Part shown: positions 15,847 through 23,981 of the stretch, piece by piece
How the letters are laid out: the number at the start of each line of letters is the position of its first letter
How positions within the stretch are numbered: the stretch's first letter is position 1
Assembly (NCBI GenBank): GCA_019510305.1
Contig: JAEKKN010000043.1
Coordinates: 1 to 48,355 of the forward strand
Length of the DNA stretch: 48,355 bases
Source of the DNA: Microbacterium sp.
Lineage (GTDB): Bacteria > Actinomycetota > Actinomycetes > Actinomycetales > Microbacteriaceae
Direction: 5' to 3'
Position numbers and translations under genes: made by a program
The notes under the pieces: model-generated
Told to the model about the DNA's origin: nothing
Databases searched by the model: none
What the model saw: only the letters and a program-made list of their open reading frames with translations

Positions 15847-17096
15847 GCCTCGTCTTCGGGCGACGAACTGTCGTCGTCGGCACGCTCGAGAAGACCCGGG
15901 CCCGATCCCGCGTCGCCCGACGTCGTCGACGCCCTCAGGAAGGAGAGGTCTTCGGTGTCGAGTCCCGCGACCTCCGCGCGATGCGCGGCGTCGTCTCTGG
16001 CCGGGTCGTCGCGGTCGGCAGTGTCGAGGTCTTCATCTCGCCAGAGCTCGTTCGGATTGTAGGCGTCCGTCTGCATAGACGTGTCGGCGGTCGGGACAGC
16101 GCCCGCGGGCACGCTGTCCAGCGCATCCATCGCCGAGTCCACGCCTTCGCTGCGCGTTGCGATCACGGTCAGATCGCCAGCGTGAAGACCGTCGGCGAGA
16201 GCCTCGAGCAACGCGGCCGCGTCGTCGACGATGTCGGGGCGGCGCAGAGAGTCGCCGTGTACGAGCCAGCGCGCGAACTCCAACTCGGCGAGCAGCCGGG
16301 CGCGCACGTCGAGCGCCGCGTCGGGCGTGCGCGCCGAGGCCTGCGCGTACGCCGCCTGTACGTCGTCGGCCGCTTCCGGTGCTGCCGAGAGCCACGCGAG
16401 GTCGACAGCCGGGTCGCCGACCGACAGTGCGTGCCAGCCGACGATGCCGGAGACCTGCGGCCCCCGATCGGCATCGTCGGTGAAGAGGAACGACGTGGAC
16501 TGCACCCCACCGAGGGTCACGGCGGACTCGAATCGCCATAGGTCATCGTCAGCGACGGCCTCGCGCCACCGCACCGTCAGGCGCGCGGGGACACGCCCGG
16601 TCGATGCGGCCGCGTCCACCACGCGGGCGATCTCATCGCGGCTCTCCTGGGCCGAGCGTGCAGGCAGACCGGCGCCGCGCACGACGGAGGTCGGCATTGA
16701 GTGCACGGCGGCGATGGCCGCGCCCATCGACTCGGCCGCTCCTCGCCCAGCAGGCACATGGGCGGCTTCGATCTGGAATCCCGGCAGCAGCTCGGTGACG
16801 AGAGCACGGCCGTCGCTCACGCGCGTCTCGCCGATGTACTCGGGAACGCGGAAGGGCAGCATCGCGCGCGCGCCGGCGGTCAGCGCGCGCAGCGCCAGAG
16901 CCTCTGCGGCCAGCTCCGTGGCCGCATCATCGTCGTCGGCGACGCGGATCGCGAGCTCGCGTCCGTCGCTCAGCGATGCGACGGCGGAGTCGAAGCGGCC
17001 GTCGCCATCGGCGGTCAGGGCACGCGCGCCCGTCACCTCCGCCCCGGGCAGTGCGGCCGTCACTGCCGCGGCTAGAGTGAAAGGAGAGCGTCCCAT
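15792..17096 (-). CDS. Phosphotransferase-like (APH fold) protein, probable pseudokinase
   Basis: A 434-residue protein with the aminoglycoside/macrolide phosphotransferase fold: an N-lobe (to about 115), ALVTELLPGFQIE at the hinge, GAAIAAVHSMP, and VGDPAVDLAWL in the C-lobe. The catalytic loop that normally reads HGDxxxxN is here LGGVQSTSF, lacking His, Asp and Asn, and the metal-binding Asp of 'IDW' is Gly (IVGWHALS). It is therefore unlikely to transfer phosphate. The C-terminal 130 residues are acidic and low in complexity. ATG 17096 has a TACCCT box 6 nt upstream. It lies between adnB and nudC on the opposite strand, and its 3' end overlaps adnB by 55 bp. A scaffold or sensor role is possible but not shown. 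Confidence 0.75.
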   Translation of the reverse strand: MGRSPFTLAAAVTAALPGAEVTGARALTADGDGRFDSAVASLSDGRELAIRVADDDDAATELAAEALALRALTAGARAMLPFRVPEYIGETRVSDGRALVTELLPGFQIEAAHVPAGRGAAESMGAAIAAVHSMPTSVVRGAGLPARSAQESRDEIARVVDAAASTGRVPARLTVRWREAVADDDLWRFESAVTLGGVQSTSFLFTDDADRGPQVSGIVGWHALSVGDPAVDLAWLSAAPEAADDVQAAYAQASARTPDAALDVRARLLAELEFARWLVHGDSLRRPDIVDDAAALLEALADGLHAGDLTVIATRSEGVDSAMDALDSVPAGAVPTADTSMQTDAYNPNELWRDEDLDTADRDDPARDDAAHRAEVAGLDTEDLSFLRASTTSGDAGSGPGLLERADDDSSSPEDEAQRAARAALQRWKSSDSE

Positions 17097-17102
17097 CCCC
17101 CC

Positions 17103-17108
17103 AGGGTA
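17103..17108 (-). promoter_or_regulatory. -10 box TACCCT for the phosphotransferase-like gene (leaderless)
   Basis: On the minus strand TACCCT is followed by six G and then the ATG at 17096. Confidence 0.5.
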
Positions 17109-17160
17109 GGTCGGCTCAGGGGCGGTCCTGCCTCCGCCACGCCCGTGAGAGAGGGAGTCG

Positions 17161-18042
17161 ATGACCATTCCGCCCATGTCCATCGATCGCGCAGGCGATC
17201 TGCGTGACATTCCGGGCATCCTCGAAAGGCTGCGCGCCGATCCGACGACGACCGTCGTCGCAGTGCGCGACGGGCGAGTGCGGATGGATGGCGATCTCCT
17301 GGTGCGGGTCGGCCCTGCCGAGGTCACGGACGCGACCTGGGCGCTTCTCGGACGCGACCCCGACGGAGGCGCCGTCCTCCTGGCGTCACTGGCGCCCGAG
17401 ACCGGGAGCATCGATGCCGCCCCCAAAGAGACCTGGCTCGGACTGCGCGACGTCGGAGGACGGCTCGGCGACGTCGAGACAGAGCTTCTCATCGAAGTAC
17501 TCGCGCTGGCCGGATGGCTGCGCGACGCCCCGTTCTGCCCGAGCTGCGGTGGCGGAACCGAGCTCCGGCAGGCGGGCTGGTCGCGTCGCTGCCTGGCGTG
17601 CGGTCGCGAGCACTTCCCCCGCACCGACCCCGCCGTCATCGTCGCGGTCGAGAGCCGAGATGGCGAACGGCTGCTGCTGGGAGCCAACGCGAACTGGGGC
17701 GGGCGCATGTATTCGTGCTTCGCCGGGTTCACCGAGGCGGGGGAGTCTCTCGAAGCGACTGTGCACCGCGAGATCGAGGAGGAAGCGGGTGTCCGTCTGC
17801 ACGCCCTCCGCTACGTCGCCTCTCAGCCTTGGCCGTTCCCGCGGTCGCTCATGCTCGGCTTCCGCGCCGTCGTCGACGACGAGGCCGCGGCGCGCCCTGA
17901 CGGCCAGGAGATCATCGACGTGCGCTGGTTCACCAGAGCCGAGATCGGTTCATCGCTCGACGGTGAAGGGCCGGTCGGACTGCCTGGAAGAGCGTCGATC
18001 GCCCGGGCGCTGATCATGGACTGGTACGAGGAGCGCGCGTGA
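17161..18042 (+). CDS. nudC: NAD(+)/NADH diphosphatase (Nudix)
   Basis: A 293-residue NudC, which hydrolyses NAD(H) to NMN(H) and AMP and can remove NAD caps from RNA. The zinc ribbon is formed by Cys126, Cys129, Cys144 and Cys147 (FCPSCGGG and RRCLACGRE). The Nudix box begins at GFTEAGES (residue 189) and includes REIEEEAGV (203-211). It is followed by SQPWPFPRS (221-229), the signature of NADH pyrophosphatases. The start is ATG at 17161 with GAGGGAG upstream. Its stop overlaps the start of the UvrD2-like gene by 4 nt, the same pairing as nudC-uvrD2 in Mycobacterium. Confidence 0.92.
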   Translation: MTIPPMSIDRAGDLRDIPGILERLRADPTTTVVAVRDGRVRMDGDLLVRVGPAEVTDATWALLGRDPDGGAVLLASLAPETGSIDAAPKETWLGLRDVGGRLGDVETELLIEVLALAGWLRDAPFCPSCGGGTELRQAGWSRRCLACGREHFPRTDPAVIVAVESRDGERLLLGANANWGGRMYSCFAGFTEAGESLEATVHREIEEEAGVRLHALRYVASQPWPFPRSLMLGFRAVVDDEAAARPDGQEIIDVRWFTRAEIGSSLDGEGPVGLPGRASIARALIMDWYEERA

Positions 18043-19760
18043 GCGCGCTGGACGCGCTCGACGAACGGCAGCGGGAAGCGGCATCCGTGCTGCGAGGTCC
18101 CGTCGCGGTGCTCGCCGGCGCCGGCACAGGCAAGACCCGGGTGATCACGCACCGCATCGCCCACGGGGTCGACACCGGCGCCTATTCGCCGTCGCGCGTG
18201 ATGGCGGTCACCTTCACCGCAAAAGCCGCGGGCGAACTCCGTGGGCGTCTGCGCGCACTCGGGGTGGAGGGGGTGGCCGCCCGCACCTTCCACGCGGCCG
18301 CGCTCGCCCAACTGAACTTCTTCTGGCCCACTCTCGCCGGTTCCCCCGCGCCCAGCATCATCGACAACAAGGTGCGGATGCTGGGCCAGGCGGCCGATGC
18401 CATGCGTCTGCGTCCGAGCACCGCCACGCTGCGCGACATCGCTTCGGAGATGGAGTGGCGCAAGGTCTCGATGCTGTCGATCGATCAGCACGCAGCTCTC
18501 GGCAGGACGGTGACCGGCGTCGACGCCACGCAGCTCGTCGAGCTGCAACGGGCGTATGAGGCGCTCAAGGACGAGCGTCATCAGCTCGACTTCGAGGACG
18601 TCCTCCTGGCGTGTGCGGGGATGCTGGAGGCGGAGCCGCGGGTGGCGGCATCCGTCCACGAGCAGTATCGGCATTTCACCGTGGACGAGTTCCAGGACGT
18701 CTCGCCGCTGCAGAACCGGCTGCTCGAGTTGTGGCTGGGCGATCGTCGAGACATCTGCGTCGTGGGAGATGCCAGTCAGACCATCTACTCCTTCGCCGGA
18801 GCCGAGCAGCGGTTCCTCCTCGAGTTCGGGCGCCGTCACCCCGACGCCACCGTCGTGCGCCTCGAGACGAACTACCGTTCGCAGGCGCCGATCCTCGCCG
18901 CTGCCAACGCCCTGATGCACGGCCGACCCGGCGCTCTCGAACTGGTGCCGGCGCGAGACTCTTTCTCCGCCGATCCGCCGACGGTCACCGCCTACGACAC
19001 CGAGGGCGAAGAAGCAGCAGGCATCGCCGCAGAGATCGCCGCACGCATCGAGGGCGGATCGTCGCCCGCCGAGATCGCTGTGCTCTACCGCGCCCACTCC
19101 CAGTCCGGCGTGCTGCAGCAGGCGCTCGCGGCCCAGGGCATCCCCACGTCCGTCCTCGGCGGAACCCGGTTCTTCTCGATGCCCGAGGTCCGCCAGGCGA
19201 TCCTGGCCCTCCGGGCCGCTGCCGTGGCGCCGACCGAACAGGGCTTTCTCCCCGGTGTGCAGCGGGTACTGCGAGAACTCGGTCTCACGGATGAGCCGCC
19301 CGCTGCCGGTGGTGCGCAACGCGACGGCTGGGAAGCGCGGCGCGCGATCCTGCGACTCGCCGAAGAAGCCGGCCCCCAGGAGACGCTGCGCAGTTTCAGC
19401 GACGCGCTCATGGCCCGGGCGAAGGACCAGCACGAGCCGACTCTGCGAACGGTGACCCTGTCGACTCTGCACGCGGCCAAGGGGCTGGAGTGGCCGCACG
19501 TGCACCTCGCCGGATGGGCCGAGGGTGCGCTTCCGATCTCGTACGCCACGGGGTTCGAGGCGATCGACGAGGAGCGGCGGCTGGCCTACGTGGGCGTCAC
19601 GCGCGCTGCGCGGACGCTGTCTCTGTCGTGGTCGCGGACTGCAGGGCGGGGCGAGCGGGCGCCGTCGCGCTTTCTCGCGGAGATCGGAACGGCTGCTCGC
19701 GGCACCGGCATTCTCCGTGAAACGCCACCGAGCGCCACACCCGGCCGCCGGACTCGCTGA
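18039..19760 (+). CDS. UvrD2-like SF1 DNA helicase without C-terminal HRDC/zinc domains
   Basis: A 573-residue SF1A helicase: GAGTGKTRVITHRIA, TFTAKAAGELRGRL, FTVDEFQDVSPLQ, GDASQTIYSFAGA, ETNYRSQAPI, TLHAAKGLEWPHV and RLAYVGVTRAART. By gene order it is UvrD2, coupled to nudC through a GTGA overlap. Mycobacterial UvrD2 is about 700 residues and continues into HRDC and tetracysteine domains. This protein stops shortly after motif VI with a basic tail (ATPGRRTR) and shows neither domain. Its last 164 bp overlap the convergent cyclodehydratase-like gene. Confidence 0.85.
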   Translation: MSALDALDERQREAASVLRGPVAVLAGAGTGKTRVITHRIAHGVDTGAYSPSRVMAVTFTAKAAGELRGRLRALGVEGVAARTFHAAALAQLNFFWPTLAGSPAPSIIDNKVRMLGQAADAMRLRPSTATLRDIASEMEWRKVSMLSIDQHAALGRTVTGVDATQLVELQRAYEALKDERHQLDFEDVLLACAGMLEAEPRVAASVHEQYRHFTVDEFQDVSPLQNRLLELWLGDRRDICVVGDASQTIYSFAGAEQRFLLEFGRRHPDATVVRLETNYRSQAPILAAANALMHGRPGALELVPARDSFSADPPTVTAYDTEGEEAAGIAAEIAARIEGGSSPAEIAVLYRAHSQSGVLQQALAAQGIPTSVLGGTRFFSMPEVRQAILALRAAAVAPTEQGFLPGVQRVLRELGLTDEPPAAGGAQRDGWEARRAILRLAEEAGPQETLRSFSDALMARAKDQHEPTLRTVTLSTLHAAKGLEWPHVHLAGWAEGALPISYATGFEAIDEERRLAYVGVTRAARTLSLSWSRTAGRGERAPSRFLAEIGTAARGTGILRETPPSATPGRRTR

Positions 19761-20463
19761 CCTCGACGTACGAACCCGTGGCGGCGTCGTCGGCCAGCAG
19801 CCGAGCGGCGAGAGCAGCCGCCTCCGCGAGCTGAGCCGTGCCGATCGGCCCCGGGTCGCGGCCGATGAGCTGAGCGTGCATGCGCGGCCAGGCGGAATCC
19901 CGGTCGCGCTCGTGTCCGTCGCGACATGTCAGGCAGGGCGTCTCGCCCGGGATCACGAGCGGTCCGACCGTCGTGCGTCCGCGTTCGAGGGCAACCGGAA
20001 GATGGGCGACGTCGTCCCTGAGATAGCGCGCGAGGTGCAGGGCGGCTGCAGCGCCCCGCACCAGGATCACTCCGCAGTCATGCGGGTCCCGGCGATCACC
20101 CGGTTCGACGCCCTCGTCGGCGAGCGCCTCGCGCATCCGGTACTCGCAGCGCCCATCCGGCATCCCGACGCTCTCGACCCACGCTGCGCGCGAGGTCGCT
20201 GCATCGTCGATCAGCAACGGGCGCAGCCGGGCCAGCAGCATCTGCGCCTCGTGCCGAGGGGCGCCGGCGCCGTGCGCGATCACATCGAACGAGTGCATCC
20301 GGAATCCAGCGGCCATACGAGACAGCAACGGCACGACCCATGGCGCGTCGACGGTCAGCCTGACATCGCCGTCGACTCCCAACTGCACCGTCTCGCTGTC
20401 ACGCCACAGCAGCGGCACCCCGGGGTCCAGTCGGGTGATCGTCTTCGGGCTCAGCGGTGACAT
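19597..20463 (-). CDS. Cyclodehydratase/ThiF-like domain protein
   Basis: A 288-residue protein resembling the family annotated as 'bacteriocin biosynthesis cyclodehydratase domain' or leader-peptide-binding protein (compare Rv3196 in Mycobacterium). Characteristic features are an N-terminal PGVPLLWRDSETVQLGVD, GPLVIPGETPCLTCRDGHE with a CxxC pair, and HGECRCRE with a second pair that could complete a zinc site. No partner YcaO or precursor peptide gene is visible nearby, so a role in peptide modification is not supported here; the true function is unknown. ATG 20463 was chosen because the conserved start MSPLSPKTITRLDPG begins there; a CAGAAT box is 6 nt upstream. The 3' end overlaps the uvrD2-like gene by 164 bp. 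Confidence 0.65.
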   Translation of the reverse strand: MSPLSPKTITRLDPGVPLLWRDSETVQLGVDGDVRLTVDAPWVVPLLSRMAAGFRMHSFDVIAHGAGAPRHEAQMLLARLRPLLIDDAATSRAAWVESVGMPDGRCEYRMREALADEGVEPGDRRDPHDCGVILVRGAAAALHLARYLRDDVAHLPVALERGRTTVGPLVIPGETPCLTCRDGHERDRDSAWPRMHAQLIGRDPGPIGTAQLAEAAALAARLLADDAATGSYVEVSESGGRVWRSVAFHGECRCREQPFRSPRESATAPARPALQSATTTETASAQRA

Positions 20464-20581
20464 GTCCCGATTCTGCGGAATGCTGCGCACCGACGGGGCG
20501 CGTCGGACGGATCGGTGGAGAACAGCCGCCCTTTTCGAAGCCTGTGCAGGAAGAGTGACCACCCCGACTCGCGGCCATCCG

Positions 20582-20624
20582 GAGCTTCTGCGGCCGTGCC
20601 TGCGATGCAGGGCCGCAGAAGCTC
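20582..20624. terminator. 14-bp perfect hairpin between two minus-strand genes
   Basis: GAGCTTCTGCGGCC at 20582-20595 pairs exactly with GGCCGCAGAAGCTC at 20611-20624 around a 15-nt loop. It lies just downstream of the end of the zincin-like gene (minus strand), which suits a terminator, although no T-run follows. Flanking copies of a 'TCGCGGCC' block lie on both sides. The rest of 20464-20649 shows nothing else I can name. Confidence 0.6.
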
Positions 20625-20649
20625 GCATACACCGAGTCGCGGCCTCCGC

Positions 20650-22062
20650 TCAGACGGGCCTGTCGTCCCCGCCCGCGTCGCCTTCCGTGGAATCTCCCTC
20701 GGGGGTTTCGCTCGGGGAGGAGGTCTCGCCCTCCGAGAAATCCTCGCCGTCGAGCAGTCTCGCCAGCGCCTCGTCCATCTCATCGGCGACCGGCTGCTCG
20801 CCGCGGGCCGTGGCCTGCAGGCGTGCGATCAGAGCGGACGGGTCGTCGATGTCGGATGCCTGCGGCATGAGGTCGGGGTAGTCCCACAGCGAATCGCGGG
20901 CCGAGATGCCGACGGCATCCGTCACCGCCTGCCACATCGCCGACGCCTCGCGAAGTCGACGAGGGCGCAGCTTCAAGCCGACCAGGGCGCCCAGGGCGTC
21001 TTCGGCCGGACCACCCACCGCGCGACGACGGCGAGCGGCCTCGGCGATCCTCACGCTCTCGGGCAGGCGGGAGGTGGCCTGTGCGGTGACGACGTCGACC
21101 CATCCGTCGATCGTGGCGACGAGGTTCTCGAGCCTGTCGAGCGCTTCGCGCTGCGCCTCGGTCTGCACCGGGAGCAGCGCCCCGCCCTCGATCGCCGCTC
21201 GCAGCTCCTCGGGATTGTTCGGGTCGAGGCGGCGCGCGACGTCTTCGAGGGCGTCGACGTCGACGGTGACCCCGCGCGCGAAGTCGGTGATCTGCGACAT
21301 CACGTGCAGGTGAAGCCACCTCGCGTGTCGGTAGAGCCGCGCGTAGGCGAGTTCGCGGGTCGCGAGGTAGAGCGCGATCTGGTCCTCGGGGATCTCGAGG
21401 CCCTCGCCGAACGCAGTGAGGTTCTGCGGGATCACCGCTGCGGTGCCCGCGGGGAGCACAGGAATGCCGACATCGCCGCCCGAGACGACCTCGAGCGACA
21501 GGTTGCCGAGAACCTGCCCGAACTGGGCCGCGAACACCGAACCGCCCAGACCCCGCATCAGCTTGCCGGCGCCCTGGACGAGCCCGCGCATCTCCTCGGG
21601 CACCTGGGTGTCGAGAGCGCTGGTCAGAGCATCCGCGATACTCGTCGACACGGGATCGGCGATCTCCTTCCATACCGGCAGGGTCGCCTCGACCCACTGT
21701 CCGCGGGTCATCGCCTTCGGAGCGTCGGCGAGTTCGGAGATCGTCGTAGCCTCGCCCAGCCACAGGTCCGCGAGCGCGAACGAGTCGACCAGCGAGGTCC
21801 GCGACCCGTCGCCTATGCCCTGGCCGTCGCGATTGGCGATGTGCAGCGCCTGCCGGAGGGCGTTCTCCCACGGGTCACCGCCGAACGCGCCCTGGAGCTG
21901 CGACATGATGGTCTGCATCATCGCCGGGTCGAACTGGATGCCCTCCATGCCGCCGAGCATCTCGCGCAGCTGTTCGGGGTCGATGTCACCGCCGCCCTGC
22001 CCGGACATCATCCGTCGCAGGAACTCCTGGAAGTCCTCGGGTGTGGGGTCGTTGTCTGACAT
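20650..22062 (-). CDS. Zincin-like (DUF2342) protein with a degenerate metal motif
   Basis: A 470-residue protein of the family annotated as 'zinc-dependent metalloprotease' or 'coenzyme F420 biosynthesis-associated' (Rv3195 is the syntenic mycobacterial gene). It has an acidic, Met/Gln-rich N-terminus (MSDNDPTPEDFQEFLRRMM), GKLMRGLGGSVFAAQFGQ, IPEDQIALYLATRELAYARL and ARRLDPNNPEELRAAIE. In family members an H/R-E-x-x-H motif lies in the IALYLA helix; here it reads RELAY (236-240), so neither metal-binding His is present. The C-terminus is low complexity. It is divergent from the Lon/PDZ protease gene. A catalytic role is doubtful. Confidence 0.75.
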   Translation of the reverse strand: MSDNDPTPEDFQEFLRRMMSGQGGGDIDPEQLREMLGGMEGIQFDPAMMQTIMSQLQGAFGGDPWENALRQALHIANRDGQGIGDGSRTSLVDSFALADLWLGEATTISELADAPKAMTRGQWVEATLPVWKEIADPVSTSIADALTSALDTQVPEEMRGLVQGAGKLMRGLGGSVFAAQFGQVLGNLSLEVVSGGDVGIPVLPAGTAAVIPQNLTAFGEGLEIPEDQIALYLATRELAYARLYRHARWLHLHVMSQITDFARGVTVDVDALEDVARRLDPNNPEELRAAIEGGALLPVQTEAQREALDRLENLVATIDGWVDVVTAQATSRLPESVRIAEAARRRRAVGGPAEDALGALVGLKLRPRRLREASAMWQAVTDAVGISARDSLWDYPDLMPQASDIDDPSALIARLQATARGEQPVADEMDEALARLLDGEDFSEGETSSPSETPEGDSTEGDAGGDDRPV

Positions 22063-22170
22063 GTCGCTCGCCCTCTCAGCACGCCTATAGCCGTGGCATC
22101 TACGCTAGTCACAGAGACAGGCTCGCGACCCCGATCGCTGTACGCCGCTCGCGAACGACGGAGGAATGCT

Positions 22171-23250
22171 GTGGATCGAACCCGGTCTGTGAAGGTCGGA
22201 CTGGGCGTCTGGTCGCTGATCGTCGCGCTGATCGCGTTGGTCGTGCTGACCTTCCTGCCGACGCCCTACGTGATCCAGCGTCCGGGGCCCGTGTACAACA
22301 CGCTCGGCACCGCAGCCGACAAGGACGGCGAGCAGCTTCCGCTGATCGCCGTAGAGGGCGCCGAGACCTTCGAGACGGCCGGCTCTCTCGATCTGACGAC
22401 CGTGCAGGTGGTCGGCAACCGCCAGCGCACGCCCAGCTGGTTCGAGCTCGCCCTGGCCTGGACGGATTCCTCCAAGGCCGTCGTGCCGCTCGATTCCGTC
22501 TTCCCCGAGGGAGTGACCACGGAGGAGCGCGACGCGCAGAACGCCACGCTCATGGTCGATTCGCAGCACGAGGCGACCGCGGCGGCGCTCGGCGAGCTCG
22601 GCTACGACACCGGGGCGCAGGTCGCCGTCGTCGAGGCGGACGAGGGTACGCCCGCCGACGGAGTGCTCGAGGCCGATGACATCATCACCGCGATCGACGG
22701 GTCACCGGTCGATTCCGCCAAGCAGCTCCGGCAGAAGATCCAGGATGCCGAGGGGTCGGCCGTCGAATTGACGCTGCTCCGCGGCGGCGAGGAGAAGACG
22801 GTCAAGGTCACACCGCAGGAGCGCACCGCCGACGGCAAGACGACCTGGGTCGTGGGCGTGACGCTGCGCACGGATTACGACTTCCCGATCGACGTGACGA
22901 TCCAGCTCGACAACGTCGGCGGCCCGAGCGCCGGCATGATGTTCGCGCTCGGGATCATCGACACGCTCACCCCCGGAGAGCTCAACGGCGGCGAAGACGT
23001 CGCGGGCACCGGGACGATCGAGGCGGACGGGACCGTCGGCCCGATCGGCGGCATCCGTCAGAAGCTCTACGGAGCACGGGATGCCGGGGCCGACTACTTC
23101 CTGGCTCCCGAATCCAACTGCGACGACGTCGTCGGGCACGTGCCCGACGGGCTCACGGTCGTCAGCACCTCGACCCTGGAGGAATCGGTGCACGCCCTCG
23201 AGGTGATCGCCGACGGGGGAGACGTCAGCGCCCTGCCGACCTGCGACTGA
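22171..23250 (+). CDS. Membrane-anchored PDZ-Lon (S16) protease, YlbL-like
   Basis: A 359-residue protein with one N-terminal membrane helix (VWSLIVALIALVVLTFL), the conserved PYVIQRPGPVYNTLG segment, a PDZ domain (about residues 145-215) and a C-terminal Lon-type protease domain. The catalytic Ser-Lys dyad is visible: Ser253 in GGPSAGMMFALG and Lys298 in IGGIRQKLYGA. I set the start at GTG 22171 because GGAGG lies 6 nt before it and the mature-family N-terminus begins there; the frame is open back to 22093. A TACGCT box at 22101-22106 would give a leader of about 60 nt. Mycobacterial Rv3194c occupies the same place. Confidence 0.85.
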   Translation: MDRTRSVKVGLGVWSLIVALIALVVLTFLPTPYVIQRPGPVYNTLGTAADKDGEQLPLIAVEGAETFETAGSLDLTTVQVVGNRQRTPSWFELALAWTDSSKAVVPLDSVFPEGVTTEERDAQNATLMVDSQHEATAAALGELGYDTGAQVAVVEADEGTPADGVLEADDIITAIDGSPVDSAKQLRQKIQDAEGSAVELTLLRGGEEKTVKVTPQERTADGKTTWVVGVTLRTDYDFPIDVTIQLDNVGGPSAGMMFALGIIDTLTPGELNGGEDVAGTGTIEADGTVGPIGGIRQKLYGARDAGADYFLAPESNCDDVVGHVPDGLTVVSTSTLEESVHALEVIADGGDVSALPTCD

Positions 23251-23309
23251 GCGACAGGTCCTCTTCCGGATGGGGAGATCTGCCCTCACCGGATCCGCAG
23301 GCTCACCGC

Positions 23310-23315
23310 TAGCAT
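23310..23315 (+). promoter_or_regulatory. -10 box TAGCAT for the type VII-like operon (leaderless)
   Basis: TAGCAT is followed by 7 nt and the ATG at 23323, so the operon has its own promoter distinct from the upstream protease gene. Confidence 0.5.
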
Positions 23316-23322
23316 CGCAAGC

Positions 23323-23661
23323 ATGCACACGGATGATCTCGCGACCGTTCTCGCCAGCGGGTACGCGACCTTGAAAGAAGCTCGCGCCGTCGAAACGCCG
23401 CAACCCGCCGTCGGCACCCGAGGACAGGATCGTGCGGGGCACGTCGAGGTCGCCGTCGACGGCCACGGGCTGTTGACCGGGGTCGTCTTCTCCGATGGCA
23501 TCGACGAGCTGCGGCCAGCCGAGCTGGAGTCCGCTCTGCTCGAAGCGCTGCAGAGTGCTCACGACGCGACAGGGCGCACCCGCGTTCGCTCTCTGCCTGA
23601 GATCGGGAACAGCGAAGTGAGCTCTCAGGCACGACGGATTCTCGGAATGGAGGGCGACTGA
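23323..23661 (+). CDS. YbaB/EbfC-like small protein, first gene of a type VII-like operon
   Basis: A 112-residue protein. Residues about 38-80 (GHVEVAVDGHGLLTGVVF, then LRPAELESALLEALQSAHDA) have the beta-hairpin plus helix layout of YbaB/EbfC proteins, which are often encoded with ESX/WXG100 genes in actinobacteria. It starts at ATG 23323 without a Shine-Dalgarno sequence, after a -10 box. Its TGA stop shares one base with the next ATG (TGATG), indicating coupling. The assignment is by pattern only; nucleoid binding is not shown. Confidence 0.6.
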   Translation: MHTDDLATVLASGYATLKEARAVETPQPAVGTRGQDRAGHVEVAVDGHGLLTGVVFSDGIDELRPAELESALLEALQSAHDATGRTRVRSLPEIGNSEVSSQARRILGMEGD

Positions 23662-23981
23662 TGGAGGGTTTCGAGGTCGACTACGAGCGCCTGGCGGCAG
23701 AGGTCTCGGATCTCTTCGTCGCGAGTGACGGGCTCGCCGAGGCGGTGGACGGCGGGATCGCCGCCCAGCAGATGTCGGAGAACGCCTTCGGGCTCCTGTG
23801 CATCGCTATGGTGCCGCCGTCGCAGCTGGTGCAGAGCATCGCGGTCTCCGCGCTGAAGGCCGAGGCCGCCGCTTTCGAGGCTGCCGCGATGAACCTGCGC
23901 AACACCGCCATCGACTACGAGACGGCAGACATGGAGTCCGTGCTGCGTCATCGCGCGATCATGATGAAGGTGCGCCGATGA
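23661..23981 (+). CDS. EspC-like type VII secretion target
   Basis: A 106-residue, almost entirely helical protein similar in layout to the EspC/type VII target family: an N-terminal helix (EVDYERLAAEVSDLF), a middle segment with NAFGLLCIAMVP, and a long C-terminal helix. It ends in LRNTAIDYETADMESV, where Tyr86-x3-Asp90 matches the general type VII export signal YxxxD/E. Its start overlaps the previous stop and its own stop overlaps the next ATG (ATGA). It is probably exported, likely as a dimer with the next protein, but no secretion ATPase is in the window. Confidence 0.6.
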   Translation: MEGFEVDYERLAAEVSDLFVASDGLAEAVDGGIAAQQMSENAFGLLCIAMVPPSQLVQSIAVSALKAEAAAFEAAAMNLRNTAIDYETADMESVLRHRAIMMKVRR

